Below are positions 7,993 through 13,884 of a DNA stretch of 25,896 bases, one piece after another. The notes under the pieces were generated by a model. That model was not told where the DNA came from and searched no databases. It saw nothing but the letters and a program-made list of their open reading frames with translations. The translations under genes and the position numbers were made by a program. Source of the DNA: a virus. The stretch lies in the IMG/VR virus record IMGVR_UViG_3300042731_002945, positions 1-25,896 of that record; one strand, written 5' to 3'. Within the stretch, counting starts at the first letter, position 1; each line of letters opens with the position of its first letter.

Positions 7993-8250
7993 ATGCGCCT
8001 TTCTGAGGAGCTATATGGTGCCATCTTCGAGATGAGTGCCCGTGATGTTCGTAAGAAACTTCGCCGCGCTGGCTGTATCGAGCTGCGCCAGAAGGGGAGT
8101 CATGTGCAGGTATCGTGCCCTCCAGATTTGAAGGGCACGGTTCCTGTTCATGGAAAAAAGGACATCAAGAAGGGTACACTGAAGGCCATCGAAAAGTCGT
8201 TGCAGATTGATCTCGACGGTGACGGGAAGCCGCGTGGAGGTGGTTCATGA
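7993..8250 (+). CDS. HicA-family mRNA interferase-like protein with N-terminal capsid-targeting-like tag
   Basis: Residues 14-75 match the HicA toxin family, whose members are small dsRBD-fold ribonucleases that cut mRNA: MSARDVRKKLRRAGC, then R-Q-K-G-S-H-V with the catalytic His37, then PVHGKKDIKKGTLKAI, the standard HicA C-terminal block. The first 13 residues (MRLSEELYGAIFE) are extra compared with typical HicA proteins and resemble the tags on neighbouring genes. An I-F-E tripeptide (11-13) ends exactly before Met14, where an ordinary HicA would start, so cleavage by the phage protease could release a native-looking HicA. Leu3-Ser4-Glu5 is another possible site. No HicB antitoxin is adjacent. 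I chose ATG 7993 (GAGGTGG leader) over the upstream TTG; the stop overlaps the next gene by ATGA. The family call is strong; packaging in the capsid is inference. Confidence 0.85.
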   Translation: MRLSEELYGAIFEMSARDVRKKLRRAGCIELRQKGSHVQVSCPPDLKGTVPVHGKKDIKKGTLKAIEKSLQIDLDGDGKPRGGGS

Positions 8251-9026
8251 CCGACCCTCTCAACAGAGAGGACGCCATCGACTGGGTCAAGAGGTCGCTT
8301 GGCTGTGGAGCTGTCATTCTCGAGGTGACCGAGCAGCATGCAGATGACTCATTTGATGACGCTTTGAGATGGTGGATTGCGCGCAAGGGGATCAAGCGCC
8401 ATGCTGTCCAGAATATTGTGTCTGGCGAGTCGTCTTATGCAATGCCGGATGACTGTGACGAGGTGTTGGCGGTTTGGTTTCCTGGAGTCCAGCTTGACGT
8501 CATAGCGGCCATCAATCCCTTTGCATTCATCGACGTTGAGATGTTGCCAGTGGCCTATCAGAGCCTCACGGGACTGCCTGGTGGATCATTCTACGGCACC
8601 CTGCACCAGATGATTGCCCATGCGTCGACGGCGCGGCGTGTCATTGGTGCAGAGCCAGCCTTTGAGTACGACAAGGACATCAACACCCTTCACATTTACC
8701 CCACCAATCACCAGAGCGGGACGGCCATTGCTCGGTATGCCAGTACGACGCTGGTTACCGAGGACCCGACACCGCCGGCCACAACGCCGGTGAACGACTT
8801 CAAGAAGCTGCGGTTTCGGGACAGGGACCTTATCCTTCGGTACGCCAGGGCGTGCCTGAAGGTGCGTCTCGGGCGCGTGCGTAGCAAGTATACTGAGTGG
8901 CCGTCTGCGGGCGGTCCCAAGACCATGGACGGCGAGACATTGGTCAGTGAGGGCCAGGGCGAGTGGGACACCCTGACCGAGGAGCTGATTGGTCTCAGCG
9001 ATCCCGTTCCGTTCGTGGTTGGGTGA
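8247..9026 (+). CDS. Putative neck / head-completion protein (gp13-like)
   Basis: A 259-aa protein. Its N-terminus (AIDWVKRSLGCGAVILEVTEQHADDSFDDALRWW, quoted in outline) resembles the R-x-L-G-x-x-V-x-x-x-E-[LV]-T pattern of neck proteins in T4-like phages, where the next helix leads into D-A-[LI]-x-W. The C-terminal part (FRDRDLILRYARACLKVRLGRVRSKY, then a Gly-rich TMDGETLVSEG) is also typical of head-tail connector proteins of large myoviruses. Its start overlaps the HicA stop by ATGA, so the two are probably translated together. The position between capsid and sheath genes fits. The specific gp13 equivalence comes from memory of sequence patterns and is uncertain. Confidence 0.5.
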   Translation: MTDPLNREDAIDWVKRSLGCGAVILEVTEQHADDSFDDALRWWIARKGIKRHAVQNIVSGESSYAMPDDCDEVLAVWFPGVQLDVIAAINPFAFIDVEMLPVAYQSLTGLPGGSFYGTLHQMIAHASTARRVIGAEPAFEYDKDINTLHIYPTNHQSGTAIARYASTTLVTEDPTPPATTPVNDFKKLRFRDRDLILRYARACLKVRLGRVRSKYTEWPSAGGPKTMDGETLVSEGQGEWDTLTEELIGLSDPVPFVVG

Positions 9027-9032
9027 CGCGGC

Positions 9033-9461
9033 ATGGCTTGGATTTCTATCGATAGTCTCATAGAGGCCAAAAAGAAGCGCAAGGCGGCGCGTGGTGGCCT
9101 CAGCAAGAAACCGCCACAACAGAAGCCAAGGCCCGGTGGCTCACAGGCCAAGGCCAAGGTTGATCGGGTGCCGGCTCAACTGATGCACTGTGTCAACGCG
9201 GTGAAGGCTGGAAGGCCAAGCAAGCCTGGTGGGAAGCCTCAGAAGAAACATAGCGTGCGAGCGGCCTGGAACATCTGCCGGTGGTCCTTGACGCGGCATG
9301 GGTACCTGAAGCCGCCCTATAAAAAGAATGCCAAGCTGTCGAGTCTCCGTCAGACACAGAAGGGTTCGAGGGCGTCGATGAAGCATGCCATGGAGCCCGA
9401 AGCACCGGCGAAGTATAAGCGATTCAAGGACCTGTTCAGGGACATTGAGCCCACGGTGTAG
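9033..9461 (+). CDS. Basic DNA-binding-type protein with tag MAWISIDSLIE/A
   Basis: A 142-aa, strongly basic protein. The N-terminal MAWISIDSLIEA repeats the start of the gene at 4106 almost exactly and ends in the protease-type site L-I-E before Ala-Lys-Lys-Lys. After a Lys/Pro/Gly-rich linker (residues ~13-48) comes a more conserved-looking domain, SVRAAWNICRWSLTRHGYLKPPYK (~80-103), and a helical tail ending KYKRFKDLFRDIE. No known enzyme family is recognised. Charge suggests nucleic-acid binding, and the tag suggests that it is carried inside the head. It lies six bases after the neck-like gene. The start ATG is fixed by the tag match. Confidence 0.7.
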   Translation: MAWISIDSLIEAKKKRKAARGGLSKKPPQQKPRPGGSQAKAKVDRVPAQLMHCVNAVKAGRPSKPGGKPQKKHSVRAAWNICRWSLTRHGYLKPPYKKNAKLSSLRQTQKGSRASMKHAMEPEAPAKYKRFKDLFRDIEPTV

Positions 9462-9470
9462 GAGGATGCG

Positions 9471-9677
9471 ATGAAGCTTTCTGCAAAATTGAGTGAGGCA
9501 ATTGGTGATGGCATGGGTCACGGAGGGGTATGTAAGTGCTTGGAGTGTGGTTATTCGCAGCCCCATAGAACAGGTGAGCCATGCGAGAAATTGGAATGTC
9601 CGAAATGTGGCTCAAAAATGGTTCGAGAGGGTCAGGGCGAGAGGCCCGGTAGAGGCATGGGCATTGGAAGGATCTAG
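9471..9677 (+). CDS. Tagged zinc-ribbon protein (MKLSAKLSE/A)
   Basis: A 68-aa protein. The N-terminal MKLSAKLSEAIGDG is a member of the tag family and carries the L-S-E/A cleavage-type site at residues 7-9. The remainder is a compact zinc ribbon: C-K-C-L-E-C-G-Y, then E-K-L-E-C-P-K-C-G-S-K-M, that is two Cys-x-x-Cys-Gly knuckles. It ends in a Gly/Arg-rich tail (GERPGRGMGIGRI). The leader TAGGAGG is good and ATG 9471 is clear. The ribbon could bind nucleic acid or a protein partner such as RNA polymerase; neither can be decided. A longer shifted reading frame at 9493 on the same strand overlaps it but lacks the Cys pattern and the tag. Confidence 0.75.
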   Translation: MKLSAKLSEAIGDGMGHGGVCKCLECGYSQPHRTGEPCEKLECPKCGSKMVREGQGERPGRGMGIGRI

Positions 9678-9680
9678 GCT

Positions 9681-10322
9681 ATGAGCAGAACCACCTTTCA
9701 CGGAAAAAGCGGACGTTTTACATCTCCACGGTCGGCTCATACCGTGACCAAGGGCGGCGAGCGGTTCAAGATGGTGCGGCAGCTTCGGCGTATTGGCGGC
9801 AAGGCCCCGGCGCCCGAGCCCGAAGCAGACGTGGCCGATACCGTAGAGGCGGCCAAGGCCAAGGAAGAGATGGCGATGTTTGTAGCGGCATCTCCGGGCT
9901 GGATTCCTCTTCATGACGTGATGGGCGCCGCGTTTGGCGAGGATTTGGATGAGTGGGCGCTGGCCCATGGAAAGACCGCGTACAACGTGCCGCCGCCATT
10001 CATAGCTGCCAGGGTTTTGAAGATCACGGCCAGCAAGGTCAAGAAGGCATTGGCCCAAAAGCGGTACATCGCGAGCGGGCGCGGGCGGGCGTGGACCATG
10101 AGGTACACTGATGACCTGTCGCCCGGGATCAGGATTGCCCATTACCGGCATGACAGCAAGGATAGGAGCAAGGACTATTGGTCTGCTAGCGCCTATCAGG
10201 GGGCAGATTCTTCCAAGCGGTGGAAGAGCTTTGAGGACAAGGATCTCAAGAGGGTTTTGGCCTTTGCAAACGAGCACGCTCAAGAGGCGGCTGACGCCAT
10301 GGCACAAGAAGGAGCGATCTGA
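9681..10322 (+). CDS. Unknown 213-aa protein
   Basis: I do not recognise this protein. The N-terminus (MSRTTFHGKSGRFTSPRSAH) is basic and lacks the tag. A linker rich in Ala/Pro/Glu (~45-65) is followed by a helical domain (GWIPLHDVMGAAFGEDLDEWALAHG, then ITASKVKKALAQKRYIASGRGRAW) that could be a winged-helix-like nucleic-acid-binding fold: 'ASKVKKAL...RYIASGRGRAWTM' has the look of a recognition helix and wing. The C-terminus is again helical. It starts four bases after the zinc-ribbon stop with GGAAGGA upstream. Co-transcription with the tagged small genes suggests a related accessory role, but nothing here shows its function. Confidence 0.6.
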   Translation: MSRTTFHGKSGRFTSPRSAHTVTKGGERFKMVRQLRRIGGKAPAPEPEADVADTVEAAKAKEEMAMFVAASPGWIPLHDVMGAAFGEDLDEWALAHGKTAYNVPPPFIAARVLKITASKVKKALAQKRYIASGRGRAWTMRYTDDLSPGIRIAHYRHDSKDRSKDYWSASAYQGADSSKRWKSFEDKDLKRVLAFANEHAQEAADAMAQEGAI

Positions 10323-10324
10323 TC

Positions 10325-10639
10325 ATGAGGCTGTCAAACGAGCTAAAAGAATCGGTCGATAGGGTGAGTCAGGTTTTCCAGCTAAGGAAGCAGATCAAGA
10401 ACCTGTGGGAGGTTATTAATCTCGCCAGGGATTTCAGCGGTGAGGCATTGGCATATAGGCAGTTGTTGATACGGTCCTTGGAGAAAAATCATGACTTGGG
10501 CGAGCTTCTGTCGCCGTCTGTTAGAAACCAATTGTCCAAACATGAAAGAGAAATGGACAGGGTTTATGCAAAGTTCGACAAGGAGCTAAAAAAAGCCCCT
10601 AAGCCATTCAAAGACAAGTCTTGGACTGATCTACTTTAG
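10325..10639 (+). CDS. Tagged helical protein (MRLSNELKE/S)
   Basis: A 104-aa protein whose first ten residues MRLSNELKES match the tag consensus, with L-K-E/S as the cleavage-type site at residues 7-9. The remainder is almost wholly helical (QVFQLRKQIKNLWEVINLA; HEREMDRVYAKFDKELKK) and slightly basic. No family is recognised. The start ATG 10325 is two bases after the stop of the preceding gene; the tag fixes it. The AT content is somewhat higher than in neighbouring structural genes. It is probably an internal virion protein if the tag hypothesis is right. Confidence 0.68.
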   Translation: MRLSNELKESVDRVSQVFQLRKQIKNLWEVINLARDFSGEALAYRQLLIRSLEKNHDLGELLSPSVRNQLSKHEREMDRVYAKFDKELKKAPKPFKDKSWTDLL

Positions 10640-10652
10640 AAGGAACGATGTG

Positions 10653-10718
10653 ATGAATATCGAGCGAGTCAATGAGCTGTCCAGTTTGAGAAGAGATGTC
10701 TCTGGCAAGGGGAGATAG
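10653..10718 (+). CDS. Possible 21-codon micro-ORF
   Basis: Between 10639 and 10719 an ATG frame encodes MNIERVNELSSLRRDVSGKG plus one Arg, preceded by GAAGGA at 10639-10644 and ending directly at the next gene's ATG. It could be a leader peptide, a decayed tag gene or chance. The AAGGGGAGAT leader of the next gene lies inside it. Confidence 0.25.
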   Translation: MNIERVNELSSLRRDVSGKGR

Positions 10719-11282
10719 ATGGGCTTCTGTGGCGATGATTGCAAGCCCAAAAGGCGCATATTCCCGGGCGGCGAGTGCGGCGAGGGATGTGGAGACGAGC
10801 GCCAGGTTTGGGACTCTATCGCTACCGAGCCGGCGAGGCTGGCTGGCGAGCCCGTCAAATTCTACTCCATCCGGCGGGCCAAGAACCGCGATCCCCTCTA
10901 CAAAGAACCATCGGCTGAAGGCCAGGAATGGGCCTATGAGGGGCCGTTTGAGGTCTGGGCATCCATAGACTTCCCGCAGTCAGAAAACATTACCCAGGAG
11001 GCCACAGAGGTCGGGGAGCGCAGTGAGGCTGACGCCATAGCCTGGGTATCCCGCAAGGAGTTCGAGGACCGTGAGGCGCCGTATCCAAAGCGGGGGGACA
11101 TTTTGGAGTTCTGGGCTCAACCTCCGTGGGGGTACGAGCCAGAAAATACTCAGTGGGATGTGACCAAAGCGACCCGTGACGGCAACGTGTTCACGACGGC
11201 GGCCTTTGTGATGTACAAGGTTGAGCTAAAGCAGCGGAGCAAGTTCGTACCGTTCCGCAAGACGGAGCATAGCAGGATATGA
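10719..11282 (+). CDS. Putative neck protein (gp14-like)
   Basis: A 187-aa protein. The N-terminal 30 residues contain five cysteines (CGDDCKPKRR; GECGEGCGD) that could bind a metal. The core has an oxidoreductase-free, beta-rich look: YEGPFEVWASIDFP, then R-x-E-A-P-Y-P-K-R-G-D-I-L-E-F-W, which resembles the 'YPxxGDII' segment of T4 gp14-type neck proteins, followed by strands ending FVMYKVELKQRSKFVPFRK. It sits between a gp13-like and a gp15-like gene, in agreement with T4 order 13-14-15. ATG 10719 has AAGGGGAG upstream. The Cys cluster is not part of what I know of gp14. Neck assignment is tentative. Confidence 0.45.
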   Translation: MGFCGDDCKPKRRIFPGGECGEGCGDERQVWDSIATEPARLAGEPVKFYSIRRAKNRDPLYKEPSAEGQEWAYEGPFEVWASIDFPQSENITQEATEVGERSEADAIAWVSRKEFEDREAPYPKRGDILEFWAQPPWGYEPENTQWDVTKATRDGNVFTTAAFVMYKVELKQRSKFVPFRKTEHSRI

Positions 11283-11539
11283 GACTGTCAGATGAACTGA
11301 ATGAATCTTTGTCCGAGGGGAAGTATCCGAGACTCGAGGCAGAGACCGATGATCGCATTGATAGGCTCCTCAAACACCTTATGAGTGCAGAAGAGAAGCT
11401 GAAGGCTGCCAAGCGTGAGAAGTGGCAGGCAGAACAGCAAATAGGGACGCTTGAGGCTAGGATAAAGCACTACAAGGAGTCTATCGATAAGCTGCGTGCG
11501 GCCAAGAAAAAACTTGCTAAGGCGTCGACTCGAGGTTGA
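11279..11539 (+). CDS. Tagged coiled-coil protein (MRLSDELNE/S)
   Basis: An 86-aa protein with tag MRLSDELNES and the cleavage-type site L-N-E/S at residues 7-9. From about residue 28 to the end it is a continuous heptad-like helix (RLLKHLMSAEEKLKAAKREK; IGTLEARIKHYKESIDKL) ending in a basic Lys/Ala-rich stretch. It starts inside the stop of the preceding gene (ATGA overlap), implying translational coupling. No family is recognised. A small DNA- or protein-binding internal head protein would fit the composition and the tag. Confidence 0.7.
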   Translation: MRLSDELNESLSEGKYPRLEAETDDRIDRLLKHLMSAEEKLKAAKREKWQAEQQIGTLEARIKHYKESIDKLRAAKKKLAKASTRG

Positions 11540-11540
11540 A

Positions 11541-11972
11541 ATGAGACTGTCTCAGGAGCTTGAAGAGGCCACTAGGAGATCCCGAGTATTTGGTGATGCG
11601 TGGGGCTTGGTTGTGACGAAGGCGATGGCGCCAGAGTTGGCCAAGGGGGGTCTTGCATCATTGAAGCCGTCGGTTGTCTATCACGTCCGTACTCCGAAGC
11701 CGCATGATGAGTCATTGGGAGTTGTCGCAAAGAAGGGCAAGCGTTGGTATTACGCTTTGTCGCCGCAGTTTAGGCCAAAGCCGAGCCGTGATGCCAAGGG
11801 TGCCCTTCGAGGACTCATTGGCGCTCATATTTACGGGGTGATGAAGGCGGTGCAGGGGAGCCCGGAGAAATGGGGCAATACGGTGGACGACGCTCTGAAG
11901 AACTTGGAGTGTCCCATACTTCAGAAGCTTGCTCATACCTTTGGGTTCGTGAAGGAGTATGGAAGCCTGTGA
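11541..11972 (+). CDS. Tagged basic protein (MRLSQELEE/A)
   Basis: A 143-aa protein beginning MRLSQELEEA with L-E-E/A as the cleavage-type site. I place the start at ATG 11541, not at a start 45 bases upstream, because the tag begins there and it follows the previous stop by one base. The body shows strands (SVVYHVRTPKPHDESLGVVAKKGKRWYYAL) and a helix-rich C-terminal part (GLIGAHIYGVMKAV; DALKNLECPILQKLA). It is net basic. No family is recognised. Its first eleven bases after the start (ATGAGACTGTC) are nearly identical to the starts of the 11279 and 11969 genes. Confidence 0.7.
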   Translation: MRLSQELEEATRRSRVFGDAWGLVVTKAMAPELAKGGLASLKPSVVYHVRTPKPHDESLGVVAKKGKRWYYALSPQFRPKPSRDAKGALRGLIGAHIYGVMKAVQGSPEKWGNTVDDALKNLECPILQKLAHTFGFVKEYGSL

Positions 11973-12364
11973 GACTGTCTCGGCAGCTCGAGGAGGCACT
12001 GAAGGTGCCCACCCCTTACGACATGCACGTCAAGCACGGCATGCCGCTGACGCCGACCTTTATCACCAAGGGGCGCAAGGGAGTAGAGGCCAAGGGACCA
12101 CACCTGTTTTGCTCTAGGACACCTGACGGGAAGTGGAAGATTGATGGACGGCTCAAGGGTAGCCGCCGAAGCGTGAAGGTGCTCGAGAAGAAGAGGATGG
12201 CCTATCAGATGGCCCGGAAGCTTCTCAATCACCTGCGTGATTATGGTGATGATTTCGTGGTGAATGATGGGAAACGGACCTGGAGGGTCAAGGCCGGTGA
12301 CACGTTGGCCTTTACTGATGCCCAGAAGGGCATTGAAAGATGGTTCAAGAGAGGTGGATCATGA
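11969..12364 (+). CDS. Tagged basic protein (VRLSRQLEE/A, GTG start)
   Basis: A 131-aa protein read from GTG 11969, which overlaps the preceding TGA stop (GTGA). The frame is open further upstream, but the tag RLSRQLEEA begins here and the longer version would overlap the previous gene by about 100 bases. L-E-E/A is the cleavage-type site. The body is basic: FITKGRKGVEAKGPHLF, WKIDGRLKGSRRSVKVLEKKR, then a helical region and VNDGKRTWRVKAGDTL. No family is recognised. It belongs to a run of five coupled short genes (11279-12752). Confidence 0.68.
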   Translation: MRLSRQLEEALKVPTPYDMHVKHGMPLTPTFITKGRKGVEAKGPHLFCSRTPDGKWKIDGRLKGSRRSVKVLEKKRMAYQMARKLLNHLRDYGDDFVVNDGKRTWRVKAGDTLAFTDAQKGIERWFKRGGS

Positions 12365-12405
12365 GTCTTGCGAAAGAAATACTGGGCGAGCTGGGTGCGC
12401 TGTGA
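12361..12405 (+). CDS. Orphan 14-residue tag-like peptide
   Basis: A 14-codon frame, MSLAKEILGELGAL, too short for ordinary gene finding. Its ATG overlaps the stop of the gene before (ATGA) and its TGA overlaps the GTG start of the gene after (GTGA), so it is placed like a translated link in a coupled chain. Its pattern, x-L-[AS]-x-E-[IL]-x-[GE], is that of the tags, with L-G-E at residues 8-10. It may be a free tag, a coupling peptide or a remnant of a tagged gene. Existence as a stable peptide is unproven. Confidence 0.4.
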   Translation: MSLAKEILGELGAL

Positions 12406-12752
12406 AACTTTCGGAGCAGCTACATGAGGCCATTGGCTCTAGGCGCCTTGATGAGGCTGCTGAGCGCGTTGTTTTGTCAGTTGGCCAGATGGTCTCGGTG
12501 AGGAACAAGCGTGGTGTGACGGTCATAAAGAGGGGCCGCATTGCCAATGTAGACTTGCCCACGGGAACCATCCGGGTGGAGGACATCGATTCAGGCACGA
12601 CGCTAGAGGTTGATGTCAATCCTGAGAAGTACACTGTCTGGGTATTGCCGCCCCCAGACGCCAAGGTGGACAGGATGTCCAGGATCAAGACCCTGTATGT
12701 CCGTGGCGGTGGTCTCAGGCCGAGCGCGTATCAAGGGGGGAAGTGGCCGTGA
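12402..12752 (+). CDS. Tagged beta-rich protein (VKLSEQLHE/A, GTG start)
   Basis: A 116-aa protein starting at GTG 12402, inside the stop of the 14-residue ORF. The frame continues upstream to 12264 but would overlap the previous gene by 100 bases; the tag KLSEQLHEAI marks the true start. L-H-E/A is the cleavage-type site. The body, SVGQMVSVRNKRGVTVIKRG then TIRVEDIDSGTTLEVDVN, looks like a small beta-barrel (SH3- or KOW-like) that could bind nucleic acid. The last part ends RGGGLRPSAYQGGKWP. No named family is recognised. Confidence 0.72.
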   Translation: MKLSEQLHEAIGSRRLDEAAERVVLSVGQMVSVRNKRGVTVIKRGRIANVDLPTGTIRVEDIDSGTTLEVDVNPEKYTVWVLPPPDAKVDRMSRIKTLYVRGGGLRPSAYQGGKWP

Positions 12753-13084
12753 GCGAGATGGCCAAAAGGCTGATGGAGATGGGCTTCTCGTTCATCTGTG
12801 CCAACTGTACCAAGATGCACACCGGCATCATGCGCGGCGAGCAGCATTGCGGCTATGCCTTGAGGGGAAGGGTGTGTGGTGGTCCGATATCTGGAGAGGC
12901 ATTCCAACAATATGAGGGGCCGCTGACCAAGCAGACCATTGCCGAGGTCTGTTTTCGTTGTGGCGCCGATGCTACTGAGCTGATCGAGGTCAAGGGCAAG
13001 GGATTTGTGGGAGCCTGTGAGCAGCACATTGGCATGCTGAAGACCATGAAGCCAGTGGTTCCAAGGGCTGGCAAAACCGCATGA
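12749..13084 (+). CDS. Cys-rich zinc-finger-like protein with tag-like N-terminus
   Basis: A 111-aa protein. I prefer GTG 12749, which overlaps the previous stop (GTGA) with AAGGGGGG eight bases upstream, over GTG 12743. It begins MSEMAKRLMEMG, a looser tag with L-M-E/M at residues 8-10. Cysteines occur as C-A-N-C, a single Cys in QHCGYAL and in RVCGGP, then C-F-R-C-G and a final A-C-E-Q-H, compatible with two zinc-binding sites. No catalytic motif is seen. The end overlaps the next gene by ATGA. It is likely part of the accessory set, perhaps nucleic-acid binding. Confidence 0.65.
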   Translation: MSEMAKRLMEMGFSFICANCTKMHTGIMRGEQHCGYALRGRVCGGPISGEAFQQYEGPLTKQTIAEVCFRCGADATELIEVKGKGFVGACEQHIGMLKTMKPVVPRAGKTA

Positions 13085-13884
13085 ATTTTACGGTCAAGCA
13101 GAGCCCTAAGAACAAGCCGGTGATGAAGCTCGTTGATGATCTTCCGGAGCGAGTAGAGGCTATCATCAAAACGTTCCCCCAGCTCGTGGCCTTTGATGTT
13201 CTAAAAATCATTCAGTCCGGGGCGCCGAGGGACATCGAGGGCTACCCTGACATGCTTAGGGTGAGAGACCTTCCAAGCATTCAGGGATGGGAGCTAACGG
13301 CAATTCTTCCGCCCGGTTGGGCGTCGTCTCAAAGGCTACGTTCCGTTGACGTGAAACGAACAGTGTTGTACGTTCGTCCCAAGGTGACGGGCGGGAAGGT
13401 CGTGGAGCCGGCTACGGTTGTTTTGGAGCGTAGCAACCCCTGGACCATGGATACGTTGCCATACGAACCGAGCAGGTTCGAGGCGAGCATGTTGTCAAGG
13501 CGGGTTACAGAGCAAGAGGCCAGGGTCATTGAGAGTAGGAGGCGAGAAGAGCTTCCTGATATTCGCCGTGAGCTGAAGGATCTCGGTGTGACGCTGAGGC
13601 CGGCTGGCAAGGTGGTCTTGAGCCGGCGCGTGACCCGTGACATTGCTTTTGAGGTTCTGCGCTACGAGTTCGGTATTCCGCCAATGCCAGGGCGTTCTCA
13701 TTGGCGCCCTGCCATCAGAATGGTGCCCAACACAATTACCAAGAAGGCCCTGAAATCACTCGAGCGATGGATATCGAGCCCACAGGATGCAGGATTCAAG
13801 ACGGCTGAGGATCTGCCGTATGAGAAAGCATCGGTGGCCAAGAGGCTGCGTAGGTTCCAAGACTTGGTGGCGGCGGGGTTGTAG
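13081..13884 (+). CDS. Unknown virion-type protein before the gp15-like gene
   Basis: A 267-aa protein without tag. It has an alpha-helical N-terminal part (LVDDLPERVEAIIKTFPQLV), a beta-rich centre (RTVLYVRPKVTGGKVVEPATVVLE) and a basic helical C-terminal half (ARVIESRRREELPDIRREL; EKASVAKRLRRFQDLVAAGL). The start overlaps the preceding stop by ATGA and its own stop is immediately followed by the next ATG, so it is translated with the tail-completion gene. By position it could be a head-tail joining or tail-completion protein; no sequence family is recognised. Confidence 0.55.
   Translation: MNFTVKQSPKNKPVMKLVDDLPERVEAIIKTFPQLVAFDVLKIIQSGAPRDIEGYPDMLRVRDLPSIQGWELTAILPPGWASSQRLRSVDVKRTVLYVRPKVTGGKVVEPATVVLERSNPWTMDTLPYEPSRFEASMLSRRVTEQEARVIESRRREELPDIRRELKDLGVTLRPAGKVVLSRRVTRDIAFEVLRYEFGIPPMPGRSHWRPAIRMVPNTITKKALKSLERWISSPQDAGFKTAEDLPYEKASVAKRLRRFQDLVAAGL

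Noticed and set aside
8247-9026. HicB antitoxin next to HicA
   Set aside because: The following gene was checked; it looks like a neck protein and has neither the HicB RNase-H-like fold pattern nor a small DNA-binding domain.
9493-9684. 63-aa frame overlapping the zinc-ribbon gene
   Set aside because: The overlapping frame at 9471 carries both the tag and the Cys motif; this one carries neither.
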